From Aquila chrysaetos chrysaetos (taxonomy: Eukaryota > Chordata > Aves > Accipitriformes > Accipitridae): a stretch of 64,000 nt of DNA. The notes below the pieces were generated by a model. It was not told where the DNA came from, ran no database searches, and saw only the letters and a program-made list of their open reading frames with translations. Where the stretch lies: contig NC_044012.1 in assembly GCF_900496995.4 (NCBI RefSeq), forward strand, positions 26,301,606-26,365,605, written 5' to 3'. Below, piece after piece: positions 24,145 to 44,744 of the stretch (the first letter of the stretch is position 1; the number at the start of each line of letters is the position of its first letter). Both the position numbers and the translations under genes were made by a program.

Positions 24145-25190
24145 CCTTTATCAAATCTCTTTTCAGAGGATTTTGCTGTACATATAACATATGAATAAAT
24201 TACTCAACAGTAACTTTATTCTGGTCATTCAAATACTCAAAATGGGCTCTGCAAAGTACTAAAACATCCAGGGAACTAAACTAGAAATCAGATTATTTTA
24301 AAATATTCTAAGAAAAGACTTCATTCATGGGGGTTTGTTTGCTTGTTTTTAACAGGTAACATGAGAGAAAAACAACCTCTTGGGAGTTTTTCTAAATGGA
24401 ATAACAAATATTAGCTGTTTTAGCTGCAGTTACAACAAATATAACCCTTAGTGGTGGGAATGTAAGTTAAATAACCAGCTCTCTGTTCCCTTCGGCATCA
24501 CGCGCTTTGGTGAACAACAAACTAAGTGAGGCCACAGAGATTTGGCTAAAGATACGTGGATCTGGCCAGCAAGGCTGCACATGATTTGCAGTCATATCGC
24601 CTAGATCTAATACCTTAAATAAAAGAAGAGATTTCATTTCATTCAAGAGAAGAATAAAAGAAAGATTTCATTTTAAAAAGTTAAGGCCGGACATGGTTTC
24701 TTCTTCCCAGCCAGGAGGGTAAAGTTAACACTTAATTGAACAGAACTGATACAAACAAGCTGGAGGAAAAATAAAATTGTACAGTTGGCAGCCTTCATCT
24801 GTGTCTGCTCAGAGGAAATACTGCTGCTTCACTTGCCGAGCTCACTGCCAGCTGCACCGCACCATGACACTGGCAATATTCAGTTCAAGGAGTCTGGGGA
24901 GCAGCCTGGTACAGCACTGTAGGCCTTGGGTCAGGGGGAAGAGGAGGAGGAAGAGGAAAGAGGGGAAAAAAAGGAAGAAAAATGTACATACACACATTGA
25001 TCATGTTTATCCAAAAGCCCTCAGCAGCGCCTTGTACTGGGCAAGAGATCCTCACTGCTTTTTGTGCGTTCCACGCTCGGGGCGTTTCCACCTCTATTGC
25101 AAGCTCTGACCTGTAAAGGAGTTTCCCCTCAGCATGGTTCAAGACATACAGGCCGGTGGAGCTGAGAACAAAAACACTACCTCAGCCACA

Positions 25191-25225
<35 letters not shown>

Positions 25226-25801
25226 AAATCATCTGCATGAGAGGAGCACTGGATTTACTCAGACATGAGTAAGCAGCCATTGGGACATCTCAAATAAAAG
25301 GACAAAAAAAAAAAAAAAAAAAAGGCAACCAGTCTTGCTCTTGAAACTCACTGTCTTTTAGAAAGAAAAATTACACTCTCAACGCACAGCAAGTCCAAGA
25401 AAGGAGCAAAGTGGAACTTGGAAGTTTATTGAGACTCTGCCTAAGGTTCCAGTGGTGAGGCTACGTCGAAGGAGGAGTAGCCCCTGTACCTACAGGACGA
25501 AAGCTCCAAGCCTTGCACCAGGCACATTCCCTGCAGCTGCCTCAGACTGTCATCAGTCGTATGAAACAGGTTTGGTCTGAACCTTCCACGTTATCGTTTA
25601 TAAGGAGGGAGGGGAAAAATTACAGATGGAGTTTCGGGACCGGCTTGCATTAAACCTTTCTCCTGGCAGGCAGGGGAGTGCAGTATCCTCCCACCCGCCG
25701 AGCAGACCGCGTTCTGCACGGGGCCTGGTTGATCTCCAGAAGGCCAGAAGTCTGACACCGTAGGTCACCTGGGACAACAGCCAAAACGTGGGACAGAGGT
25801 G
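24145..25801 (-). other. PRCC: PRCC 3' UTR
   Basis: AT-rich, non-coding. It includes A runs of 29 bases at 25194-25222 and about 20 bases at 25304-25323 on the plus strand (U runs in the mRNA). No LINE or SINE body is visible next to them. Confidence 0.6.
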
Positions 25802-28800
25802 TTAGAATCCGTATTTGGCTTGAGTCTGACGTCGGCTGAGCTTGTTTTCAGACCATGTGTTTTTCAGTTCCAGTTCTCTTTCCTTTGCCTGCAGAAATTG
25901 AGAGGATTAACATCAATGTTGCTGCTCACTGACTCAGCAGTATTTCACCCTCCTCTGCCCCTGCTGATGGGGATTACAGAGCACTTCAGCGAGATGCCTC
26001 ATTACAGGAGTTAGCACAATTATCTTGACAGCAGCCTGAATTAATTGGGATGCACAGGCATTTCATTCATGCTGAAACACAGCTTCTCTTGTGGGACAGT
26101 CTCAGCAGCCGCTTACTAACCACACAGCAGCGGTGTGGAATTAAGACAGGAAGCAGAGAGTCTCGTAACACATACAACCACACACACACTGGAGCTGGGC
26201 AGGAGGGGAAGAGCAAAGCAAAGCAAAAAGCAAGCTAGAAGCTCAGTGCCATGACACCCGCGGGGCCAAGGCACTGCTGTCACAAGGCTATTTGGGCCAC
26301 TGGTGGCCAGGACACTCCTGCCACCTCCACCCCCGTCAGAACTACTGCAGGTTTCGCCTGGGGCTCGGGGCGCTCATTAGTCAGAGACAACCCCTGCTCC
26401 CCAGCTGCTGAAAGAGCAGCTCCACCAGCCCTGCCTGGTGCTGCCAAGCATCAAGCCTTGTAATTCTGCCTGCATCCGTTTCCGCGCTAGAGGGAGGCCA
26501 CTCACCTGATGGATCAGGTATGTGATCTGGTGTTTTCTCCTTTGCTGTCCCGTGGGCTGATCTCCTTTTTTCTAGAAAGCAAAACCAGGTGAACTGTTAA
26601 GTCTAGAAAGATACTGACCCAGACAGTGAAACAAGACAAGAGCTTGCACAAAGCCCTTTGAAGAAGCATTTGTTTCATATTAAATGGCTCTGGGCAGATT
26701 CCTTAGGCTGAAGCAGTTCCTGGCTGGTCTTTACCACCTGCACGCTGGGACTGTGTTTTGACAAGCTCTACTGGTCTCTCACGTGTAATTATTTATACAA
26801 CAGACAACACAAGGGTCCCTGTCTCCCCACCCTGGTGACTGCATAGCATCTAATACAGCTCCAGCTGTGGTTGAAACAGGAACTGAACAGAGGTCTCCAA
26901 AATCCCAGCCAGCACTCCTCCCTTCCTGCCCGTACCTTGCTGAACGATTTCATGGTCTTCTCCTCTGTTAAGGATTTGGTCAGCCACTGCTGGGCTCCAC
27001 TCAGCTGATCATCACCTTTGATATCCACAAAGTTGATCTCTTCCCTCCCTCGATTCCGCTTGCCTTGCAGACGCTTGAACTGAAAGAAGAACAGAAACAA
27101 CCAGAGTTACACACGCACACAACCTGAAACAAGTAAAGGTAGATAGGGTCTGAGCCTTAGCTTCCCCAGCAGGGGACAGGCCACATCAACAACCATTTTT
27201 CCAACTAAGATTTTTTTCCTTTAGGAGAGTTCTGCTTTGCTATAGATCAGAATGTCTTAAACTACTTCACATAAAGGTTATAATCTCATCTTCCTGTGCA
27301 TTTAAACAGCATTTACTCTTGCTTTCAGTCTTGCTCAGGGGCGAAGGCCCTCAGACTCCCGAGTCTCTCATTTTACATGCTAGAAAGGCACCTGAAGTTT
27401 TGCTGCTAACACATTCACCTCCCCTAACACAAATCCACCTCTAAAGTAAAGTAAAGAGGTCCCTCGAAGAAGTGAGCACCAGACAGGCTACTGTCTTCTG
27501 CAGCACTGGCTGGCTCAGATAACAAGGCTGGCAGTTTCTGGGTTAGATCAACAATGGGAAAAGGATTTTTAAAACACGGTTTTGAGCATTTGAAATAAGT
27601 GGGGAATTCACTGCTATGCTAGAGAATGTACCGTGAAGGTATCTGAACAGTAGCTCACCTGCACCTCAGCAAGCAACATCTTCGCTCTACGCACCTTGTC
27701 TGCCCTAGATGCCCCTCACGAGAACGAGCTGGGGCTCAGTGGAAATAACAAACATCAGCCACTTATAAAATAAGCAAACCCATCTGGAGCAACAGCCCAA
27801 CAGACTGCTGGAAGAACACCGCACATGTCCACGACACAGCGCTAGACCCTATGGAACAACAACCCGGTCCAACTCAGCATGAAGCACAGGTCATGCTGGT
27901 CAGACAGGACCGTGGCTGCCAAGCGGGTCCTGTGTTCTAGCAGAGCTTAAATGCAAACTCCGCAGTGGGACAGACAGTAAAGTGCCAACCGCTTCGTCAT
28001 CTATGAAGGAGGAGTCGGTGCTCATCTCCTGCGGCGGTGCCTGGGCTGGTTCCATCTCCTGGTAGTACCCGCTGCTGTAGTAATCCTGTCAGCAAAAGGA
28101 AAACCAGTTTGTCACGAGAGCAAAGCAAGATCGATACTGGAGTTATCACACACAGAGGTCTCGAGGCAGAGCACTGAATCGTGTACCTCGCCTCGTGAGC
28201 TGCTGCTTTTTCACCTAGAGGGATTTCACTCGGCCTCCAGGGAGTACAGTATGTTACACGTGTACTTCCTCCCAGGGCTGACCAAAGTAGTCGTTAATCA
28301 CATCTCATTACCCTAGCACTACTGAAGAGTACAGGGCATTTTTTTCAGAGGTACTCAACAACAAATACTTTGCTGAATTACTAGAAACAACCTGGCTTCA
28401 GACACCAGCTCTGGCGAGCCTTGATTCTGCACCCTGAGAACAACAGGGACAGTTGCGCAGGGGCATTTTAAATTGAGTGCAGCTATGAAACATTTATCCA
28501 GCAAAGAGCATCTACATCTCTCGTGCCAGAGGAATCCTGTTGTGCTAAGTGCTGTGGATCTCTGCTCCTTGTCCCAGATAGCTCAGACGGGTTAGATTCC
28601 CACAAAACGCAGCCTGTTTCAGTAACTAATTTGGAGCCCCTCGTCCCAGACCCCTTTTCAGAGCTTCACCTCCCAGTCAGTGAACCCACCTGATAATATG
28701 CACCAGCCACACCGGCCTCGCCGTAGGCAGGGAACTGGCTGTACGGCTGGCTGCCGTAGTCTTCTCCGGGTTTGGGCACCCAGCTGTGCTGAGCACCACT

Positions 28801-31800
28801 GGAGCCCGCACCTGTCTTGAATTCCAGCGGGGCATTAGCAGCAGCATCCTGGAACTGGGGCTCTGTCTCTGTCCCAGGAGGCGGGTCCTCCGACACCACC
28901 GTGCCAGAGTACATGTATGTCTCAGCACCCACAACGCTGGGCTCGCTCCTGTCAGACAAGGAGAAGTAGTTCTCTGGCTCGACCTCTTCATCACTGTCAT
29001 CCTCTTCCTGTGTGATCTGCTTCGTTACCTGCAGGGCAGCGCTCTTCGCAGCAGCTTTGATGGCAGATGGAGAAGGAGTAGTGGGCACTGCTGGCTTGGA
29101 CAGAGGTTTTGCTTTGGAGGAAGAGGTCGGGCCCTTAGCAGGCTTTGAGTCGGAGGCATTTTCTCCCGCTTTCCTCGAGAAAGCGTAGGGCAAAAGTAAC
29201 CGATTGGTCTCTTTCACTGTCAAATTTTTGGGTTGAGGAAGCAAAGCGGACAAGCCAGAGCCCTCGCCGCGTCCCTGGTGAGTTTCATGCAGGGCAAATG
29301 GTTCACAGAAATAAGAGAAATGAGTGAGACTATTTAGTTTTCCTGACTCCCTGTCAATTATCTCCTCCAATTCTAACAACATTAATGGGTTTCCCATTGC
29401 TTAGCACAATCGTTTGCTACTTCAAACATGCTGCAGGGCTTTCTTGTACAAAAGGCCAGTGGGACTTCTAAGGGAAATGTGGTACTTGCAAATATCTGCC
29501 AACTACCCAAACTAATGCCTGTTTTTCTGAGATTTAAATTTATAAAACTGCCCAAAAAAAGAGGGACTTGACACCCCAGGGGATTTCAGGAATTTTCTAT
29601 GCTACAAGCCATGCGCTAATCAGAGTGGCTGATTTACACTAGTGGAAGCCCAAGATCTGTCACAGTCAAATGCTTCTTTCCTCTGAAACTTGTTTAATTT
29701 AATATCCTATGTATTTACCTGAAGAGTATTTTTCTTCTTTGTTGGTTCATCTTCCTCTGAATCTGACTGAGAAAGAAAAACAGAGCTTAGCACAACTTGA
29801 GATATTAAAGTAAAAGAAAAAAAGCCCACCCACTATGCAATTTATTAATTTTCAGTTTGAACCAGCTAAAGAATCACGGTAACACGGATTTGCCGAGAGC
29901 TGAGATAAAAAGCAACAGTGGGATGCGGTCAAGCTCTTTTTCACAGTCTTGCTGATGCATCTGCGTCAGGGCAAAGAGAGATAAAAGCCTGCCCTGGTTA
30001 CTACTATGAGAGATAAACTATCCACAGTGAAAGCAGGACCACAGTACTTGCTGCTATATTTAGAGATAGCTGGGTCTGCCACAGGCTGGGCAGAGGCAGA
30101 AAAATAAGCTGCATTCTGCTGTAAAACCTGAAGCTTTGCAAACAAGTCGGCATCTCCTCTTAAAAACCTCGTAAGAGCAATCCATCCGTAGCCAAACAAT
30201 AATCTCCCACTTGAGCTAATTTATGCAACTTATGGAACAAAAAAACAAAGACAAAAAAAAAAAAAAAAAAGGATTTGCTAACCCCAAATTCCAAATTTTC
30301 AAGGCAGCTTTTTAATGCTGTTCTAAAGCAGAGTGGATGGGCAGAGAAACTCAGCTTCTATGTAATTGGCTCCTGCCAGAAATTAGCATTTAGAGAGCCA
30401 ACAGCTCAAGCATTTTTTTTTTTTTTTTAATAAATCACGTGAAAATGAACCTAAAGCAAGGCAAAGAACACAAGCTGCACAGCATAAGGTCACCACTCCC
30501 TTTCAAGGTAACAGACAACATTACATTAATAAAATCACACAAAGCAAGGGTGTAAAAATTCACTGTGGGGATTAACAGGGAATTATTCACAGTAATGCTG
30601 GAGTTGCTAAATATCCATTTAAAACTTGAGTAGAAAGTCTGGTCATCTCTGGCATCAGAAAAGGCCCTTAACATCTTTATCGTTTTATAGCTTTGCAGAG
30701 CACTTTAAAGAGATTACAGGAAACAAGGTCTTCTGCCAGTTTACTATCTAAATTATAAAACAGGACAAAGACAAAGAACATGCATAAATAAAGCCAAGTC
30801 AAGAGTTGCCATAAAACCCGCATGTTGCATTTGGGAGAGAGGAGATAAAGCAGACTGCTCAGGAGTGTCTCCACAGGTGCAAACAAAAGGGACAGGAGGT
30901 GTTTTAAGGAGAAAGAGGGGACGAGCGAGGACATCAGCCACAGGCCAAGGGACTTCCAGGAATCCGAAACAGGAACCGCTCGGACCAGCTCTGGTTTTAA
31001 GGTACTTTTTCTCCCTTCAGCATTCATTCACTCGCCTGACACTGACAACCTGCAGCATTTCTGTTCAAAGCCAATGCACTGGAACACAGAGGGGGAGATA
31101 AAGGGGAGGAATAAATCTCCTTTCATCTGAGCTTATTTCAGTAACTGTACAACCAGCGAGGAAGCGAAGAACCCTAACACTTGCTTTATTACAAAGCGCC
31201 CGTTCCAAAGCACTGCAAGAAAGTGAGTAAGCAAAAAGCAGGTGTGAGAGAACGAGATATCCCTCATCCGTTTGCCTAAAAGGGGAACCCATGCGTCCCA
31301 CTGCCTGGTGCACCTCTGCTGTGTTTGGGAGCCGCGGCATGAGGAGCTCAGTCTCTGGCATTTGCCAAACTGGGCTGGTTATTGGCAAGCAGCAGAGTGT
31401 GGTTCAGGGATGGCCAGGAAGCCCACATCCTCTCATCCGCTCTCCCCATGCCCCCGCAGACTGCTCTTCCAGCAAAGCGAGATGCACTGACTTTGCTTCA
31501 GCTCCCCCAGGCCCAAGATGCTGGCAGACCACTATTAATTGATGCTGTTTATAAATCCATACAGTCAAACCTCTTCCTTGAGCTACCTGTCCCCATGGAA
31601 ATGACCCTAAAGCTTCGCAGTTCAGCTCTTCCTACAGCCCGAGGCACTCACATCTCACCAGAACCAGCGACTGAGGCCAGAACCGGCCACAGCCACACAA
31701 GCTATGACAGTGCCGTCCCAGAGCAAATGAGCAGAAGGGAGAGAACGAAAGCTGATCAATAGGGACACCCAGAAAAAAAAAAGGGGGACAAGGACCTGCC

Positions 31801-32936
31801 TTTCCCTGCTCTCACCATGGGGTTGTCCGGATTCAGTGCTCAGGAGCCCTGTAAGGCACAGGGCACTACAAACACGAAAAAGCATAAGCTAAGAAGGAAG
31901 TGATTACCTAAAGGTCCAGAGGATGCCTGATGCCTTTAGCTAAAGAAACAATAGATTGACAGGAAAATCTATCAATTGCACAGTGGACAAAAGAAGAGAC
32001 TTTTTTGGGGATACCCCCACGCAAGGCCATACAGCTCCACATCATCAACTTGTTAACTTCAGTAATAAATAAGGGTGCAGATAATCAGGGTTTTGCTGTA
32101 TTACGATTATAAATAAGGTTTCTATATCAGTTTAATTCCGCAAAGCGCTTTAGGATTAGGGCTGGCAGCTGGGACAAATCTCCCTGTAGATGCCACAACA
32201 ATTGGTTTTGGTACCTTGCTATATTATGATGGGAGAGAGTGAGGAAAGAGACACTGTGCTTTCTGGGCAAACAAATCCACACGGGATTGCTCTGGGGAGA
32301 GGATTTCACGCACTAAGGTGCTCCTTCTCAGGAGGGCTTGAGCTGCTCCCCCCCCCCCCCCCCAGCAATGCTGGTGGTTTATTTCATACTCACATCTCCC
32401 TTGTGCAACTCGGGCACTGCGATCCGCACCGGCTCTGTCCTCTTCTTTGGCTTGGGGAGGCTCAAATCCACCCCAGCCCCGGGCAGAGCACCAGAGGCCG
32501 AGACAGGAGGGGGCAAGTTGAGGGTAGAGGCAGCGGTCGTGGTGGTAGCGTTCCTCGGGGGAGGCAGGAGGAGCCCCCCCAGCCTGGGCTGCTCCCCGCT
32601 CCCGTTCCCGCTGCCGGCCAGCTCGGGCAGGCTGACGGTCGAGGCCTGGGCCGGGCTCATGCCCGGCGGAGGGGTGCTGAAACCCCTCATACCAGGCGGG
32701 GGACCCATAAGGAAAGGGGGGGGCGGCGGCAAGGGGAAGCCGCTGCCCAGGGGCTGGTGAGGCGGGGGCAGCGGGGGCATCACGGAAGCTTTGGGGGGAG
32801 GCAAGGTGGCGAAGAGCCCCCGGGCCGGGGGCTGCTGGGCTGCGGCAGGAGGCGGAGCGGCGGCTTCTTCCTCCTCGCCCGCGGCCTCCTCCGCATCGCT
32901 CTCCTCTTCGCTGCTGGCATAGGCCACCAGGGACAT
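25802..32936 (-). CDS. PRCC: Proline-rich protein PRCC (mitotic checkpoint/splicing factor), 7 exons
   Basis: Nuclear protein, known in human as a TFE3 fusion partner in papillary renal carcinoma, a MAD2B binder and a splicing-associated factor. Exons in transcript order: 32936-32394, 29766-29719, 29274-28690, 28085-27990, 27079-26936, 26571-26506, 25888-25802; 1569 bases, 522 aa (human 491). N-terminus MSLVAYASSEEESDAEEA, then a long Pro/Gly/Leu-rich segment to about residue 165, then LPKPKKRTEPVRIAVPELHKGD. The central and C-terminal parts are nearly identical to human: SALLPQPKNLTVKETNRLLL, AAKSAALQVTKQITQEEDDS, FKRLQGKRNRGREEINFVDI, and the closing SRRQTQAKYGF. All introns lie between codons. 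The exon 4 donor (GCG|GTTGGC) is a weak match to consensus. Confidence 0.97.
29767..32393 (-). other. PRCC: PRCC intron 1
   Basis: A 2.6-kb AT-rich intron with an A run near 30255-30271 and a T run at 30412-30428. No exon or named element was recognised. Open frames within it are not supported. Confidence 0.7.
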
Positions 32937-33960
32937 GGCCCTCCGAGGAGGGCGGCCCTCCGCGGGCAGGAGCCGCTACGTGAGGCCGAGGATCCGCCCT
33001 CCCGGCTAGGCCGCGCCGCCGCCGCGCCTTCAACGACCGTAGCGGAGAGGAAGGGAAGGGTGGGGGCGAGGCTAAGCCGCCATGGCGGCCCCACCCCCGC
33101 GCAGCGGCGGGGCCACGGGCTCGGAGAAGTGGTGAGGCGACCCAACACCCAGCTCCACGCCCGGCGCTCCGTGCTCCCAGATAATGGCTGCCGGCAGCGC
33201 CCCCCCCCCCCCCCCCCCGCCACCTTCCCCACACCTCAGCGCCGCCGGACCACAACTCCCGGCGTGCCCCGGGCGCCTCTTCCCCGCCCGCCTCCCAGGG
33301 CGCCGCGCCGCGCGGCATCACGGGAAGTGTAGTCTGCGCCGCCGCCCCGCGGGACCACGGCTCCCGGCGTGCCCCACGAGCCGGGGGAGCGCGGGGCGGG
33401 GCGAGGGGACGGGAGGTGTCATGGCGGGGGAGCCGGAGGGGGGGGGGGAAGGCCCCGGTGAGGGGGTGGGGAGGCGCTAGGGACAAGGCCAGGCCAGGCC
33501 TGGCCCAGTCGAGCCCGGCCAGGCTAGGCCTAGTCAGGCCTGGCCAAGGCCCCGAGGTAAAGTGCGGCTTAGCCCGGCTGGAGGCCGTGAGGGGCCCAGG
33601 CCTCCCCCGAAAACCTCTGAGGAGGCCAAGGGACGGGCAGAGCCGTGAGCCGAGGCAGGGCTGGCTCGGTCCGGCCTGCTCAGAGTGAGTCCCCAGGGCG
33701 GGGGGGGTTGGGGGTTACTCGCCCTGCCCGGCTGTGATGGGCCCGGCTGCCCTCCCCAGGCCACCCGCCGGGACTACAGCTCCCGGCGCTCCCCGCCCCC
33801 CTCCCCCGGGCCGTTTCCCCGCCCTGCCCGTCAGGTCGCCTAGTTAATCGCCAAACCGAGCCGCGGAGCTGGGGACTACAGCTCCCGGCGTGCCCGGAGG
33901 GGCCGGCGGCTCCCCCGGCGACGGGCTGCTGTGTCACTGCAGGGGGACAGGGCGACGACG
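32937..33960. promoter_or_regulatory. PRCC: CpG-island promoter of PRCC with five ZNF143/THAP11-type motifs
   Basis: CpG-dense DNA upstream of the PRCC start. Five matches to the ACTACAnnTCCCrGnrTGC motif are present: 33249-33270, 33313-33336 (minus orientation, ACTACACTTCCCGTGATGC), 33353-33373, 33772-33795 and 33874-33897. Consensus SBS motifs of this type are typical of housekeeping and bidirectional promoters. A plus-strand ATG at 33421 followed by a GTGAGG donor at 33458 could mark a divergent transcript. Confidence 0.75.
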
Positions 33961-36240
33961 CGGAGGGGGACGGGCGGGCAGCTTTTTGCCAGCTAGCTAG
34001 TTCCCTCCCTGCCTATTCATCCTTGCCCGTTTAATTTTAAGGCAGGAGCTGTGCTTAGACTGTGCTGTGAGTCTCAATGGAAGGCTTTGCTGGAGTGAGG
34101 TGGAGATGGGAGTTCTCTCTTGTCGCAGCAGAGGCTCTGGCCCGGGTCCCTCACAGACCGTTTATTCCTTTAGCGCTTCACTGACTTTAGGTTTGACTCC
34201 AGTGACCTCCTTCTGGTTTGTTCTGGCCTTAATAAGAGAGCTGGGCTCTGAATTTGGGTCCCTAACACAAAGCCCAAGGAAGTAATTTGCCAAGCTGCAG
34301 CGAAGTACTAGCATAAGTAATTAAAGCAAAATCACGATCAGTGAGAATCGTGTCCTGTGATACAAGCCCTTTACCATTTTGAACAGTGTGAAACCCAACT
34401 AACGTGCCTTGTCCCACCCCCTCCCACCCTGTTCTGAAGGACTGATCGAGTATTAAAAATAGGTGTTGAGGCCTCTGGGAGCCAGAGGGAAGGGTGAACG
34501 TGGTTTTCAGTAGCTGTGACACTGGTACATTTTTTCCCCACTCTTTTCACAGCCGAGACCTGTAAAAGCGAAGCTGAGTGATGCCGGCACAAGGATGCTG
34601 AGGAGGAGGATGTTCCTGTGGCTGCAGGGCTGGTTTGGCTCACAGAAGGTCCTGTCTGCATCAGCCTTTCTTTGTGGCAGTGCAGAAAACCCCCTTTCCC
34701 TGGGACTGTATGTTTCCCTGTCTGCCAGAAACGGCGAGGCATTGTCTCGGCTGTGACACATGTGCAGTGACTTGTAGAGTGAACCCCTTGTCAAGGGGGC
34801 CTGAACCCCACCACCAAAGGGTGTCACGGAGGTGTTTAAGCCCCTTTCCTTTACAGCTCTGTCCACCCACTCTCCAAATCTAATGGAAACCAAAACAGAG
34901 AACAGCCACGGTACAATGAATACTGGGATTTTTGAGGGAATCAGGCCCCCAGTGCCATCACTTCCCCAGCAAAGCACCCCTTGGGCTGAAATCCTGGGGG
35001 TGTGTCAGGATCTCCCCAGCATTTGGGGTTTTTTTTCACTCCTTCCTAAGTGTCTGGGTCCGTTGGAAAGGAAAATCAGTGAGAGTCCCTGAGAAGCACT
35101 GAGTGAGCAGGTTAAACCCCCCCAAAGCTTTGATGCAAGGCAGTCCTCATCCTCTGCAGAGGAAAATCAACAATAACCCCAGCAGAGAGAGGAGGGACCA
35201 AGTTTAAACAAGGTCCTGCTCTCACTGCACAGAAGGAGGGAGAAATCTTTGTTCCCCTCACCCTTTGTCCATCTTTTCTGTTTAAGCTAGAGATTCCTGG
35301 GCCTGGCTCTCACCCCTGGGCAGCAGGAGTCCTGCTTTCAGCTGTGACCCCTCTGATTATTTATTTGTCTTACTTTGCAGCTCGTTAGGAGAAATTAAGC
35401 CAAGGAAACCACATGGGGGATGGAAGGAAAAGAGCCCAGCCCAGGAACCCCAACTGCCAGGTCACAGTGGAAGTTCTGGTCTTGCAAATGGCTTAATCTG
35501 TGCTTAATTTAATCACAGGTGTTTGTTTAGGCCAGGCCTGCAGCCTGTCATGGTCGGGAGGACCCAGCCTGGCCTGACACAACGTCCCCGCTAGTGCCTG
35601 AGCCCCATCACCCCACCAAGGAAATCCCCAGCACCCAGAGTTCCGCCTGTTTTAGATGCCAGGATGCATTTAGTAGCAGTGCTGGGGGTGGAAGGAGACC
35701 AAGGTGACGATTTACTCATCTGGTGACTTAATCACCCCCTAAACCCCACGTCGAGCCTGGCTGGGCAGCCCGAGCTTCCTCCCCAGGCACGCAAAGATTT
35801 TCCTACGTGCTTAATTCCGCGCACTGTGAGTAATCCCAGTACCTCCAGCCCAGGATCTGCAGAACAGGGTATTTCTGAAGAAAAATGCTTTGCCTGTTCT
35901 GCTTTAGATGAAGGGGAAAGCGCACCCACCGTGGCCCGCTGCTTGGGCATGAAACGCTCCCGATTGTTTATTTTCTTTCTTTTTAAGGGCTGGCTTCCCT
36001 TTCCTCCAACATAGTCAGCTGTGGCTGGGATGTGGAATTTGGGGGATGCCGCTATCCTGGTTTTACACTGGTTTTGCAGTGGTTTTACACTGGATACCTC
36101 CATTTCCAGGGTCGCAGCGGCGAGCTGGTGGCCAGGCGTCCCTCCGATGTCACGCTGGGGTGGCCGTGTCGGGTTGTGTCCCCGTTCCTCGTGACATATT
36201 CACGATTATTCACCAAAATGGAGCTGGAGGCATCCCCAGC
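33961..36240. other. Intergenic region between PRCC and HDGF
   Basis: About 2.3 kb between the PRCC CpG island and the HDGF CpG island. No coding exon, RNA gene or recognisable repeat was found. It could carry a non-coding divergent transcript from the PRCC promoter. Confidence 0.5.
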
Positions 36241-36847
36241 GCCGCCCCCCCCCCCCCCAGCCACCTGCAGCTGCCGGAATTTTTCGTCTTAATTAGTTTT
36301 TTGGGGTGGTTGGGGTTTTTTTTTTCCCCTTTTTGCACCACGACAAGGGGGTATTTCGCAGCCGCGGACCCTCCTGTCCCCTATCACCCGGGGGGGGGGC
36401 GGGGCGCGTGCAAGGCAGCGCTGCCGAGCCTCCGAGTGCATCCACCGGCAGGAGGAGGAGGAGGAGGAGGAGGAAGGGAGGGGGGGGGGGGGTGGTGGAG
36501 GGAGGGAGCAATTGAATTTCAAACACAAACAACCGCATGGGGCACGGGCCCACCGCCGCCGCGCCGCGCCGCTCCTAGTACCGCGGGCCGGGGCCGCCGC
36601 CGCCCCCCCGCCCCGGGCTCTCCGCCGGGCCCGCCGCGCTGGGGGGTAGGAGAAGCCGCTGGTTCTCCTCCTCTTCCTCCCCCCCTTTCCTTTTATTATT
36701 ATTATTATTTTTTATTTTTATTTTTTCTTTGCTAATTCCTGTCTCGCCGGGTTTTGCCTCCTAAACTTCATCCTTAACCCCCCCCTCCCCTGCCCGTCCC
36801 CCCCCCCATCCCCCCCTCAACGTTCCCGGGAGGAGCCACCGGCAAAG
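36241..36847 (+). promoter_or_regulatory. HDGF: CpG-island promoter and 5' UTR of HDGF
   Basis: GC-rich sequence with C runs, a GGA repeat (36451-36476), a CCGCC-rich stretch and a pyrimidine-rich 5' leader ends in GGCAAAG before the ATG at 36848. There is no TATA box; a TTATTATTATTATT block lies about 150 bases upstream of the start codon. Confidence 0.65.
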
Positions 36848-44423
<7,576 letters not shown>

Positions 44424-44545
44424 TGGCCTCCCCGGCAAGCTGATCTTCCTGCCTGTCCCTTCCCCGCTGGGCTCCCTGGGCACTGCCCTATCTCGCCCTC
44501 ATCGCGTCCGCAGCTCTGGACAAGAGAAACAAAACCCAAAATGAA

Positions 44546-44579
<34 letters not shown>

Positions 44580-44606
44580 GAGAGAGAGAAAGAGAGAAAG
44601 AAATGA
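44546..44606. repeat. A run followed by GA microsatellite in HDGF 3' UTR
   Basis: About 28 A residues are followed by GAGAGA/GAAAGA units inside the HDGF 3' UTR. Confidence 0.9.
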
Positions 44607-44717
44607 AGAGAAACCCGGTAACACGAACCCCTGAACCGACCCGCATCTCCTGGCCCTGCCGTCGCGGGGCGCATGCTTTGTATTAGTGATTTCTAGGGGG
44701 CTGATCAGTTGATTTGA

Positions 44718-44723
44718 AATAAA
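44718..44723 (+). terminator. HDGF: Poly(A) signal of HDGF
   Basis: AATAAA about 295 bases after the HDGF stop codon. Another AATAAA at 45016-45021 could serve as a distal site. Confidence 0.75.
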
Positions 44724-44744
44724 AGCAATTCATGCCTTTTTAAA

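Noticed and set aside
25194-25323. A runs in the PRCC 3' UTR as tails of LINE or retrogene insertions
   Set aside because: No element body, target-site duplication or reverse-transcriptase-like sequence could be seen next to them, so they are treated as simple A runs.
32190-33332. A 380-codon plus-strand open frame antisense to PRCC exon 1
   Set aside because: Shadow of the GC-rich PRCC coding exon; the Arg/Gly/Pro-rich product resembles nothing and lacks splice logic.
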